Origin: Blakeslea trispora
Lineage: Eukaryota > Mucoromycota > Mucoromycetes > Mucorales > Choanephoraceae
Direction: 5' to 3'
DNA: 38,493 bases
Assembly: GCA_025331445.1 (NCBI GenBank)
Contig: JAIWNE010000192.1
Coordinates: 1 to 38,493 of the forward strand
Below the pieces are notes generated by a model. That model made no database searches. It was given only the letters and a program-made list of their open reading frames with translations, and was not told the origin of the DNA. The position numbers were made by a program, and so were the translations under genes. Positions 29,044-38,493 of this stretch are shown here, piece after piece (the stretch's first letter is position 1; each line of letters begins with the position of its first letter).

Positions 29044-32000
29044 TTATATGCGTGACTTTTTTCTGATGATTTCAACTGCATCGCCGTCAGCGCCGAAATT
29101 GCGTTTGATTGTGAGAGGAATGTCAGCACCAAAGAAGTACAAGTCTTCTGCTTTTCGAACCCGGGACATAGCAACGTAATGTTGGCCATGAGCGTGCATT
29201 GTATCAAGGTGAATACCAACACAATCGATTGTGGCACTTTGGGATTTATGAATTGTTGAAGCAAAAGCAGGAACAATGGGAAACTGGGAGCGGCTATAAC
29301 TGGTGTTAGGGACTTGGCGACTGATTCTTTGAATCCAGTAGATAGAATCACTACCATCAGGCAGCTTTTTGGACAAACATATATTTTCTTCTTCCATATA
29401 TTCAATTACGGCAATTGTACTATTGACCCACCCGTGAGCAACATTCAAATTGTTCACAAGCATGACCGGCATGCCTGGCTTTAGATTCAGGTGTTCTAGA
29501 AGTCTGGTTTCGCGCAAGGATCGCTTGGTACTGCCTTTATTGCCGACGAACAAATCAAAAGCTTCAAAAGTTTTGCCTTCACCAGGAAAGTCTTTGAAAT
29601 CTTTTTCATTTGCAGCACGGACTCTTTCTCTGGTTGTGTACAGGCGAAGACAATACAAAGGTAATTGAGATTTGTGTACGGTTCTTTCGTTGATAAACTT
29701 GATGACCGATTCGTCAAATTCGTATTTTCTGACCTTTTCTAAGATGTCAACAAATTGTCCTTGAGTCTGTCGAACAGGTTCTGTGAGACAATATCTGTTG
29801 GAAGAGGTATAGATTTCAGATTCCCATATAGAGCCTTGGTTCTTTTCTACTGGAAGCAACTGCGCTACATCACCAAAGAATACTGTACGAATTCTACCCA
29901 TATTGGTTGCTCTTTGAGTTGTCTTGATCAGAGCTTCGTTTATCAATTCAAGTAATTTGGAGCTGATCATAGAGTACTCGTCAATCAACAAAAGCATCTT
30001 TGAGTACAGCTTGATATACTCATCCAGCTTGATAAAGTTAGGGACTGATGATCTATTCGTTAAGCCAAAAAAGCGATGAAGAGTTTCTCCAGAGATGTTA
30101 TGGGCAGCCACTCCTGTTGGAGCAAGCACAAATACCTATTTTGGTTGAAGTCAGTCATTTTGAAAGGGCAGATGATTAAACAAGAGCGACCACTTACTTT
30201 GTAGCCTTTTAATCTTTAGTGTCTTTGGAGCATTCTTAACACAAACGATTTGCCTGTCCCTGCTGCACCAGATACAAAAGCCGTCGAGTTTGTCTGTAGC
30301 TCATAGATAATCTGCTTGTATACGCTCTTTTGGCTACTATTGGCACTTCGCAATAAGGCTATCAGTTCGTCACGGCAGACTTCTAACCCTCTCTCGACAT
30401 CAGCTACATCATCTACAGACTGTATGTTGATTCTTCTGTGCACTCCTATTCCTCCTTGATCCAAGGGCAGATTGATCAAGTACTCGTAATAGTCTATAAC
30501 CTAATGTTAGAAAAATGCGCACTCTATGTAAATTCAGTTACCTTTCCATGATCCGTAAGCTCGTTTTTCTTCTTGAAACGTTGTAAGAAAAATGGCCTTC
30601 TTCAATACTATCTGTTGATAATAAAAGCTTTCTCCAATCATTTCGCTCTGATTGAAAGTTCTCCAAAAAAGAGGCTTGTCTCCTATCAGTTTGTATACAT
30701 CTTTGCCGCAGTTGACAAAGTCTGGCAAAGGGATCGGATAGTAATTTGTTTAAATAAATTTAATTATTCCGGCTCCATGCTCTACATAGTATTTCTTGTA
30801 ATAGCTAAAGAACTCTGGCATAGTCAAGATTGAAGCATTGTCTCGGGTCTCATATATTTCTATTAATAACAAACGTTAGATTATTGACGCAACAAACATT
30901 TTGCCCAATTAATACTTTACCAACATGCGTTCTAGTAAAAATTTCATTTGACTCAGAGTCCAGCATTTTAATGTCATCTCTCAATCTTCTGGTGTCTTAG
31001 CCAATAAGATTAGTGTTGAGGAACAGCACGTTTCTCGAGTTACTGTGCTTACGCCAGCCTAACAGATCATAAGTTGCTTCAACAGCACCTACGATTCTTG
31101 TAGCATAGTGTTCCTTGTCGGTAACATAGGATGTTCGTTTGTAATAGCCTTGGTTTTGTAGTTGGATATTTTTAAGTACCACCTTGGCTTCATAGTCATC
31201 TTTGGCTAAGTACTTGGCTAGATATCGAACTGCTTGGGGACCATCGTTGTACTGTATGTCCATACTAGTCCTGAACGTTGCCAGTAGGTAGGGATTGTAG
31301 TTGTTGACGTATGCATCACCAACATCTCTCTTGTATACGCAACGGGAGTCAGAATCCAAAGACGTAGCAGGAACAACAGGCTTTGGGTAACCAAATCGGC
31401 ATTTATTGGTGGGATCGTCCCGCTTACAATAGCTAGTAAAAGATGTTAGTTTCTGCTGTTTGCTTAGATCCAGAGATAAACTTACTTGAGGTTGCATCTA
31501 TGTATTTGCAAGTTGTTTACTAAACTATGCATCATAGGATCACTGATGCTTGAACCCTCAGGAAACCATGTATGTACCAGATTCATTTCGATCAGTTCTT
31601 GAACGTTCTTTTTAGTCCAGAGTACCATGTAGATATGAGGACTTCCTCGGTCTTGGATTTCCATCACCCAGCTGAATTTCTTAATGCCTCTAATCTGAGC
31701 AGCAAAGTGTTTACAGATGTAAATTTTGAAGAACTCGAGCCATTTTCTTCTAAAATGAAGTGAAAACAAAACAGGATCTTCCCAAGCAAATTTCATATTT
31801 TCATCTTGAATTCCTTTGAAGTCGATACTCTTGTCATCACATGTAAAGGTTAGAAACAACTGTGGAGCACCCAAGTTTTCAAAAATGCATTGCAAATCAA
31901 GGAAATTCTTTCCTTTGTAAGCATAAGAAGAACGGATTTGAAATGGAACGGTTGAAACAATATTTTTCTCCAACTTGCCGGTAGTTTGATTCACAACATC

Positions 32001-32833
32001 TTTTTGAGCAAGATGACCTCTGCCTTTAGTAGCAACAACAAACCGATTGGCGGAAGCAATGTTTCTTTTTTCAATGAGATCCAGCATGAAAAAAAGAAAC
32101 GAAGGATCTCTAGCAAAGCGGCGGTCTTTCAGAAGCAGTCTGGACTTGGCATAGGTGGAAATACTCTCACCAGACAAGGTTGATTCAGCAACACCTCCTT
32201 GGTTCTCTGGAAGACCATAAATGCCTTGACGTCCTCTAAACTCTGGAACATTTGAAGGTACCATAGAATAATGTCCAGTAGCAGTAGTGTACAAATAAGG
32301 GAAGATCAAAGCTAAAAGACTTGGATGCGAGTATCTGATCATCTTGCACACATTATCCTCGCCAATGATGAGCTCGTGAAAGTCAACGTCAGATGCTTGA
32401 GGGTTCACATCATCCTTGGCAAAAAGAATGTTGTTTGTCCAGCCTTTATCAATTCCAACATGCTTTCTGTTTTCTGAGACATGGTAATTGACTAGAGCAT
32501 AAGTCAATTTGGGCAAACTATATCTTGCCAAGAGAGGATGGACTCGTTGCAAAGCATTGTAAGCTTCTTGAACCTTGTTTCTTCTTATATTGGTAGGATC
32601 ACCACGTTGAAAAAACAAACCTAAAGTTCCACCGTATGCCATTTCTGCAAACTCATAGTTGTGAGTCGCATACATGGTCCCCTTGACTTCGAAATGGCCA
32701 ATTCGTCCATGACGAAGAGTAGACTTTCTCGTAATCTGAGACATTAACTTGATATGAGAAAGGGCAGACTTTTCTCTGTAGTTTAAGTCCTTGGTTTCTT
32801 TCAAAAGATCTCCTGCGTTTTGAACAGTTTTTC
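29044..32833 (-). pseudogene. Helitron Rep/PIF1 helicase
   Basis: Five exons (about 32833-31486, 31432-30921, 30859-30542, 30493-30198 and 30135-29044) join in phase through introns of 53, 61, 48 and 62 bp. Rep: FLTFTCDDKSIDF, then EIQDRGSPHIYMVLWT, where the HUH motif reads H-I-Y (Tyr codon 31631-31629 in place of the second His). HRCNLNYCKR spans intron 1, then KCRFGYPKP and the two-tyrosine motif YLAKYLAK. Helicase: Walker A GAAGTGKS, LLLIDEYSMIS, FFGDVAQLLPV, STIHKSQSATID and YVAMSRVRKAEDLYF. In-frame TAA codons lie at 30999-30997, 30752-30750 and 30218-30216. Rep nicks and joins single strands and the helicase unwinds; this copy appears inactive. Confidence 0.88.
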
Positions 32834-32850
32834 AGTTTTACATGTACATA
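29044..32850 (-). mobile_element. Helitron (coding part), 5' end disturbed by a Tc1 insertion
   Basis: Rep and PIF1-type helicase modules are fused in Helitron order on the - strand. Terminal TC and hairpin-CTRR ends were not identified. On the 5' side the recognisable frame stops about 30 bp from the Tc1 left end, so upstream exons are absent, lost or beyond recognition. Confidence 0.85.
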
Positions 32851-32854
32851 TATA

Positions 32855-33068
32855 CAGTGACCCGCAAAACTGTTCAAAAAGATTTTTTTTTTACTTTGAA
32901 CCTTATGTTCGGGTATTCAAACACATTTTAAACCCCTTTTGTTATACCTTGTTAGAAAGCCTCAGTAATTTACTATATGATGACCAGGTTGTACAATGAT
33001 TGGTTGACCTTGAAATGAATACCACTATTTTAAAAAAAAAAAAGTCTTTTTGAACAGTTTTGCGTGTG
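32855..33068 (+). repeat. Left TIR of the Tc1 element
   Basis: The outer edge holds CGCAAAACTGTTCAAAAAGA (32863-32882) and the inner edge its reverse complement TCTTTTTGAACAGTTTTGCG (33045-33064), so the TIR is itself bounded by an inverted pair. Confidence 0.95.
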
Positions 33069-33248
33069 TCCGAGAAAAATTATAACCAAGGGAAGGGGGC
33101 TAGTATTTGAAATTATTTTGACGCGTAATTGTTTTTTTTTCTTCTTTTCTTCACTTTTTTAAAGGTTTGTGTAAATTTTGGTTGGTTTTGTCAGACCAAT
33201 TTAATCGACATTGCTCCATCTAGTTACATCTACTTGACATCTACCAAC

Positions 33249-34265
33249 ATGCCCAAACACATCAGCAATGACAAACGAAATGACGCGAAAGCTATGCTTT
33301 CCAAAGGTAAAAATGTTCGCGAAGTAGCGCGTCAGCTTGGTATCAGTCAAGGTATCGTTTCAAACATTCGTGGTGAGATGAACTTGGAGATTCCTCAACA
33401 TGCGGGTGGCCGACCAAGTAAGATCAGCAAGAATCTCGGTCGCAAGGTACTTCAAGGTCTTTCTACTGGCGTTTTCAAGACCGCAAAAGATGCGCAGCGA
33501 TTCCTGGCTGATCAACAAGTTGTTGTTTCTGAGGATACCGTGCGTAGGTTTCTCAAAAGCGCCAAAATGACAGCTGTTCATAAGCCAAAGGTCCTTCCTC
33601 TAACACCTAAGCGTATGAAAGACCGCTTGGAATGGGCCGAGGCTCACAGAAGTTGGACTATCAACGATTGGAGGTCCGTGATGTTCTCCGATGAGACCAA
33701 AATCAACAGAATTGGCTCGGATGGTGCTCAATGGGTTTGGAAAGCCGATGATAAGGAGTTGAAAGCGTTTCAGCTTGACCATCTCTACAAGCATGGAGGT
33801 GGTTCCATCATGCTTTGGGGCTGCTTTTGTTGGAAAGGTCCAGGCTTTCTTGCGAAGATCAATGGCAAAATGGACTCTGAGTTGTACACTCAAATCATAG
33901 ACGATGAGTTGGTCAGATCGCTAGAATTCTATGGTTATACTGAGGATGACGCCATATTTCAGCATGATAATGACCCCAAGCATACTTCCAAGCATACCAA
34001 ACGTCATCTCAAGAATTGCAACAATCAAGTTCTCGACTGGCCGTCCTTCTCGCCCGACTTGAATCCCATTGAGAACCTTTGGAGTATAGTCAAAAGACGT
34101 TTAGCTGCCTTTGACACTGCTCCAGGCTCTATTGCTGAGTTATTTGATCGCGTAACTCAAATTTGGAACAATATTGATCCTGAAACATGCAACAATCTTA
34201 TTGAAAGCATGCCTAATAGAATAGCTGATCTTATCGCCGCTAAAGGTGGTCAAATCCCCTATTAA
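33249..34265 (+). CDS. Tc1/mariner transposase, full length
   Basis: ATG 33249 opens a 338-residue protein, normal for Tc1 transposases; the open frame extends upstream to 33129, but MPKHISNDKR begins the conserved DNA-binding part. Residues about 5-60 form the first helix-turn-helix (VREVARQLGISQGIVSNI), then GGRPSKIS as the AT-hook-like linker. The second follows (VVSEDTVRRFLKSAKM). The catalytic triad is complete: D in MFSDETK, D in FQHDNDPKH, E in SPDLNPIENLW, with 34 residues between the last two. No stop or frameshift. The enzyme cuts and pastes at TA. It could also mobilise related short elements sharing its termini. Confidence 0.96.
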   Translation: MPKHISNDKRNDAKAMLSKGKNVREVARQLGISQGIVSNIRGEMNLEIPQHAGGRPSKISKNLGRKVLQGLSTGVFKTAKDAQRFLADQQVVVSEDTVRRFLKSAKMTAVHKPKVLPLTPKRMKDRLEWAEAHRSWTINDWRSVMFSDETKINRIGSDGAQWVWKADDKELKAFQLDHLYKHGGGSIMLWGCFCWKGPGFLAKINGKMDSELYTQIIDDELVRSLEFYGYTEDDAIFQHDNDPKHTSKHTKRHLKNCNNQVLDWPSFSPDLNPIENLWSIVKRRLAAFDTAPGSIAELFDRVTQIWNNIDPETCNNLIESMPNRIADLIAAKGGQIPY

Positions 34266-34278
34266 TAAAAATATAATG

Positions 34279-34493
34279 CACATCCGCAAAACTGTTCAAA
34301 AAGACTTTTTTTTTTTAAAATAGTGGTATTCATTTCAAGGTCAACCAATCATTGTACAACCTGGTCATCATATAGTAAATTACTGAGGCTTTCTAACAAG
34401 GTATAGCAAAAGGGGTTTAAAATGTGTTTGAATACCCGAACATAAGGTTCAAAGTAAAAAAAAAATCTTTTTGAACAGTTTTGCGGGTCACTG
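34279..34493 (-). repeat. Right TIR of the Tc1 element
   Basis: Reverse complement of 32855-33068 with one clear substitution and one A-run length change. It has the same inner and outer 20-bp inverted motif. Confidence 0.95.
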
Positions 34494-34552
34494 TAAATGT
34501 CTTTTTTTCTTCAAGTTTTTTTGGCATTTAATTTTTGAGTGTCTCTTTTTTT

Positions 34553-34671
34553 CACTGCTTTAAGTTTTTTATTTCCCATTTCTAAAAGATTTTCCCAATT
34601 ATTTTGTGAGTCTCATTCTCAATTTTTAATTCCCTAGTTTCCGAAATTATTTTCCAATTTTTTAAGCAGTG
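34553..34671. repeat. CACTGC-bounded inverted-repeat unit
   Basis: CACTGCTTTAAG (34553) faces TTAAGCAGTG (ending 34671). No TSD or ORF is evident; it may be a MITE relic. Confidence 0.5.
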
Positions 34672-34776
34672 ATTTTTCAGGTCTTGAAATTTTTTGAAAA
34701 AAAAATGACAAGTCAATTTAAACTCCTCAGCATTAAGGAAATCAAGTTGCTGTAAAATCTTAAGCAGAGAAAGAAT

Positions 34777-34818
34777 CACTGCCAAAAAATTTAAAGAGCG
34801 AAATTTCTTTAAGCAGTG
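34777..34818. repeat. 42-bp imperfect palindrome with CACTGC ends
   Basis: CACTGCCAAAAAATTT (34777) faces AAATTTCTTTAAGCAGTG (ending 34818), sharing ends with the unit at 34553-34671. TTAAGCAGAG at about 34760 is a further partial copy. Confidence 0.6.
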
Positions 34819-34984
34819 AAATGATAAAAGAAATGTAAATGGTGATAACTTTATGAATATACATCCAAATTTAGTTTTGTAAAAAGTCTTGGAAGCCTAA
34901 AAAATACATCTACATTTCTGCCAAAAAAAACGGCAACTTTTATAGTTAAAATCAAAAGTTTGTAATTTGACAGCGACGGACGGC

Positions 34985-35092
34985 CAGTCCAACCCGGATG
35001 TCCACTGTACAGCGGACCGGCATTTGGTGTAGTGTCCATGTCCAGCATGATTGAGCAGATGGTAGGCCACCAAGTAGACCAACGCAAAAGAG
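34985..35092 (-). mobile_element. Older LINE 3' coding fragment
   Basis: The - strand encodes RWSTWWPTICSIMLDMD, also present at the end of the neighbouring LINE ORF. 35034-35092 matches 35451-35509 with 2 mismatches in 59 bp, while 34985-35033 is only distantly alike. It is therefore a diverged family member, truncated and interrupted by the younger LINE. Confidence 0.75.
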
Positions 35093-35303
35093 GTTTCTTG
35101 GTGTAGGCAAAAGAGTTTATTTAATAATGACTTGTAAGACTGATCCCTATGGGGCAAGTGTCTAATCATAAGGGCAAGCTAAAATAAGGATTATTCTAAC
35201 TGGATCAAAAGGAACAAAAAAATAAACTAGCAGAATAGAAAAAAAGGAAAAAGAAACCAAGAGAGACAATAAAAAATAAATAGAGAGAGAGCAAAAAAGG
35301 GAA

Positions 35304-38225
35304 TCAGACTACACTAAGGTAGTTGTAAAGAGTAGAAGTAACAGGAGGAGCAACTTGTTTGTAAAAGACAGGAAGCAACCATTCCAAGAGAGTGAGACCA
35401 CGGATATCCTGAGAACAGGGACTGAACTCGACATCGGGTAGGCAGATCATGTCCATGTCCAGCATAATTGAGCAGATGGTAGGCCACCAAGTGGACCAAC
35501 GCAAAAGAGAGACAGAATGACGCTGGTCATTGGGAGAAGGAGCGGAGGGAAGTCGAGGGAGTTGGTTCAGCACAAAATCCAAAGGATTTGGCTGAGCATC
35601 AACAGCAACACCAAGACGAGAAGCAACAGAGAGACAAGAGAGCAAATGGTTCCGTGAGGCATGTGGATGACCACAACGACAGGGAACAGGACGAGCAGGT
35701 AACCAACCCATCTTCCAACGAAGAAGACGACTACGTTCCCAAACGGACATTGGCAGCACCAGGATGGGATCAACACCCAGCACAGGACGACAAGCACGCA
35801 AGAGAACCAGACCATCAGGTTTGGCCAAAAGGCCAGCCAGGTAAGCACGACGATAACGCCTAATGACAGGCTTGGGATCACCACCAGAGGTAGCAATCCA
35901 CTGCTGCAAGGAAGAGAAGCGAGGCACAGAGGGAGAGACAAAAGAGTGACAGACCAGTTTCCACAGGGAGTTGTTCTTTAACAGCTTTGGCCAACGGAAA
36001 CGAGGAGAAACAGAGGCAGAGGCAATGTGGGCAAGCAAGACAGCGAGCAAAGTATCAGCAGGAAGCTGTTGCATACGCACCAACATTTTAAACCCCAGAA
36101 TGGAGACACGCTCCTTCATGCAAGGCAAGTGGGTCAGGTGTTTAAACACCACTGTTGAAGCCTTAGAGTGTCCACCAAAGGCAAGACGAAGACACTGATC
36201 TTGAGCACGCTCAATAACCCGAAGGTCACGAACTAAGAGAGAAGAGATAGCAAGACCATATTCTAGCTTGGGCCGGATGAAGGTGGCATACAGCCGAGCA
36301 GAGGTCAGACGAGAGAAGCCAGTTGAGTGGACACCCAAAGGTTGAAGACCAGAGCGCATGACCACCAAGGTAGAACGAGCGTTGCGCTGGACAAGGAGAG
36401 TGGCATCCAGTTGAGCTTTGCTATTAAAGGGCAGGCCCAAATAGTCAAAAGACTCGGGAACAGGAAGAGCAGTACCATATAGGCGCAAAGGGGTAGTACG
36501 ACCAGTGTACAGCGGCGGGTTCACCACCACACACTTGGCCGGGTTCCACCGATACCCAAGAGACAGAGAGTGTTCTTCCGCTTTCTTTAACAAGCGGGGC
36601 ATGGTCTCAGCAGTACCGATCAAAACAACATCGTCAGCATAGAGCAGTGAGTTGATCTAGAGGCCATCATATAGACGTTGAGGCATGGATCCAAACACAC
36701 GAGAGCGAGGCATTGAGATAGACCGCATGACGGCAGGGAACGAGTTAATGTACACAGAGTACAAGTAGGGAGGCAAGATCGAACCTTGCAAGACACCAGT
36801 ACCAGGCCAGAAAGAAGGAGAACGAGCACCAGAGACCAGTACCTCAACTTGCACATTGTCAAAAAGACAACGCAGCAGGCCAAGAAGAGGATCAGAGACA
36901 TAAGTCTCAAGAGCACGCCAGACAATGTTACGATCAACACTATCGTATGCTTGCTTAATATCCAAGAAACAAAGGACAGGAGGTTCACCAAAGTGATCAT
37001 CAGCGTGCTGACGACACAACTCATGCAAAGACAGAGCCTGGTCAAGAGTACCACGATGAGCGCGAAAGCCACCTTGAACGATATCCAGAGGAGGACCAGA
37101 TTCCAAGAGCTCAGGATACACGCACAACTCCAGCAACTTACGCATGACCGAAGTCAAGCTAATGGGCCGGTAGTTTGCTGCACTCAGAGGATCACCCTTC
37201 TTGTAAATGGGCACGACCTAGGCAGTACACCAATCGCGAGGGATTCGAGACCAGAACCAGCAAAGAGAGAAGAGCAAGACCAAGAGAGGAGACAAGTCAT
37301 CGACAATGGGCAATAGCATCTCGGTTCTCAGATGATCAACACCCGGAGCTTTACGACGAGAGAGCTTCTTCAAGAGAGTGTCAGACACTAACTCGACCGT
37401 AAAGGGACAGTCCTTATCAGCAGCAGTAGTAGCACCAACAGGAAGGGAGAAAGACAAGTCAAGACCAAACTGGTTCTGAAGATACCTAGCAGTATCAACC
37501 GAGACACAAGGACCAGAAGGCAAAGGGGGAGCAGTAGGCCGGAGAGCAGGCAGGTGATCACCAGCAAAGACAGACCGAAGATGACTTGACATCACCGTAG
37601 CAGCAACAGCAGGACCTTCAGGATGCGAGAACCCAGGAGAGGTAGTACGACCACGCCGTAACCGCTTGATGGTGGCAGTAGTGTCAGAGAAAGGACCAGA
37701 AGAGAGCTTGTCACAGAACTGCTTCCATGTTTCACGCCTACGACGCTTGAGCTCAGCATTGAACCGGTCACAAGAAGAGAGATACGCACGCCACAGAACA
37801 GCCTTACCAACGCCGTCAGAAGCTCGTCGCCAAGCTCTTCGGGCGTCCTCACGAGCATCCACAAGAGACTGCAGAGAGCAAGTCCAGAACCAGGTGTTAC
37901 CAGGAGGTCGTGGCTGTTTGCGACCAACAGACTCATCGAGGCAACGGTGGATGGTATCAGTGAGGCTACTAGCAATAGAATCAACATCAGGGATAACCCT
38001 TTCAGTTGGGAGAGTTGCGTGAGTAGAGGTACGACTGCTATGTTGCCCGAAGGCTTGACAAATAGATACTTTACTTCTGCCAAGAGTGGTATTTTTGATA
38101 GGTGCGCTATGCAACCTGAAAAGAGACTGATACAGCTCTACACTCTTGTGATCATCCAGACAAGACAGTTTCCATAAAAGACGCGGATGAGCAACTGGAG
38201 CAGGAGGAGAGAAGACAGAGAACAA
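35304..38225 (-). pseudogene. LINE reverse transcriptase, two in-frame TAG codons
   Basis: One frame of 974 codons runs through without shift, interrupted by TAG at 37220-37218 (before VVPIYKKGDPL) and TAG at 36659-36657 (before INSLLYADDVVLIG). RT blocks: APGVDHLRTEML, NYRPISLTSVMRKLLE, DIVQGGFRAHRGTLDQAL, VLCFLDIKQAYDSVDR (first catalytic Asp), TGVLQGSILPP and LLYADD (catalytic pair). Downstream come a thumb-like region (YLGLPFNSKAQL) and CRCGHPHASRNHLLSC, a zf-RVT-like Cys/His knuckle. No RNase H is evident. It copies element RNA at a nicked target. Clade uncertain (L1, Tad and related groups). Confidence 0.88.
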
Positions 38226-38229
38226 GACA

Positions 38230-38493
38230 GAGAGACAGGAACATGGTCAGAACCAAGGCCGGCATCACGGACAACAAGAGAAGGACAACCAGATCATCAA
38301 AGCTGATAAAGAGATCAATTACGCTACTCCAACTGGAGTGACCAGGCTGAGAGTTGCCATGCGACTTTGAGAGAAAGAGTTGGAACACCTTTTGCCAAGA
38401 GAGAGTTCCAACAGAAAAGACCAGCTTCCTCAACCCATTCGGCAGCGAGTACACGAGTGTTACTTCGAGAGTCACCAAGAAGAGAACACTACG
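38230..38493 (-). pseudogene. C-terminal end of LINE APE-type endonuclease, frameshifted
   Basis: In different - strand frames are VLAAEWVEEAGLFCWNSLL, SSVIDLFISFDDL and DAGLGSDHVPVSLS. These correspond to the late APE-endonuclease blocks, the last with the SDHxPV catalytic motif. At least two frame changes separate them and another separates SDHVPVSLS from the RT ORF. The rest of the domain is right of the window. Confidence 0.7.

Larger units (their letters stand above)
32855..34493 (+). mobile_element. Intact Tc1/mariner DD34E element
   Basis: The 1639-bp element starts CAGTGACCCGC and ends GCGGGTCACTG, with TA duplicated at 32853-32854 and 34494-34495. TIRs of about 214 bp differ by one clear substitution (GTTATACC against GCTATACC), one A-run length change and a few inner bases. 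With an uninterrupted transposase, it looks recently mobile. It lies just 5' of the Helitron coding region, in opposite orientation. Confidence 0.96.
35098..38493 (-). mobile_element. LINE (non-LTR retrotransposon), 5' end outside the window
   Basis: Endonuclease end, reverse transcriptase and C-terminal zinc knuckle read leftwards from the right edge. After the stop at 35304 comes a ~205-bp 3' UTR with AATAAA near 35120 (- strand), ending at an older LINE fragment. The coding part is much more GC-rich than the rest of the window. No LTR is present. Confidence 0.9.

Noticed and set aside
34582..34785. Minus-strand 67-codon ORF beside the Tc1 as a Helitron 5' exon
   Set aside because: No Helitron motif, and it overlaps the CACTGC palindromes.
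2205..37220. Reassignment of TAA/TAG to Gln in this organism
   Set aside because: Intact-looking genes end normally at TAA or TAG (Tc1 transposase, OTU gene, unknown gene at 12343), and at least one site is a conserved Tyr position. Decay is simpler.

Overview
The window looks like transposon-rich chromosomal DNA from an early-diverging fungus. My inference is Mucoromycota/Mucorales. The grounds are AT-rich spacers, short introns of about 45-70 bp with GTAAGT/GTATGT donors and TACTAAC-like branch sites, and Tnp2-type, Plavaka-type, Helitron, Tc1/mariner and Ty3/gypsy families together. I recognised no rRNA, tRNA, CRISPR array, bacterial operon or clear housekeeping gene. Nearly every recognisable coding region is a mobile element or something carried by one, and several are nested.

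Layout. 1-4781: Ty3/gypsy retrotransposon, cut by the left edge (protease, reverse transcriptase/RNase H with a TAG, homopolymer spacer, integrase, probable 3' LTR). 5097-15315: a stretch bounded by inverted copies of a ~45-bp sequence, which I read as a candidate large DNA transposon. It holds a two-exon zinc-finger/OTU-protease gene (-), a broken Tnp2-type transposase (+), an apparently intact four-exon gene of unknown function (-), and a chain of mini-exons (+). The Tnp2 gene has lost its catalytic middle and is interrupted by a Tc1 remnant (9399-10572) and a short TIR element (10645-11441). 15316-20380: decayed, AT-rich DNA with a probable piggyBac-like remnant, an unrecognised pseudogene, a perfect hairpin and a second mini-exon chain. 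20382-23927: Plavaka-type transposase with two introns and three in-frame stops. 24562-28764: a paralogous ORF fragment, a second and much more decayed gypsy RT/RNase H, a T8AA repeat and unknown ORFs. 29044-32833: Helitron Rep/PIF1 helicase (-) with four introns, three TAA codons and a Tyr in the HUH motif. 32855-34493: an intact, apparently young Tc1/mariner DD34E element with ~214-bp near-identical TIRs, lying just 5' of the Helitron coding region. 34553-34818: small CACTGC palindromes. 34985-38493: a LINE (-) whose 3' end lies in an older LINE fragment; it runs off the right edge.

How they work together. The only element that looks fully functional is the Tc1 at 32855-34493. The others keep long open frames but are disabled by nonsense codons, which are nearly all TAA or TAG. 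The most interesting unit is the 10-kb TIR-bounded composite, where an OTU protease and an intact unknown gene travel with a Tnp2-type transposase. Family names rest on motifs read by eye; no database search was possible.
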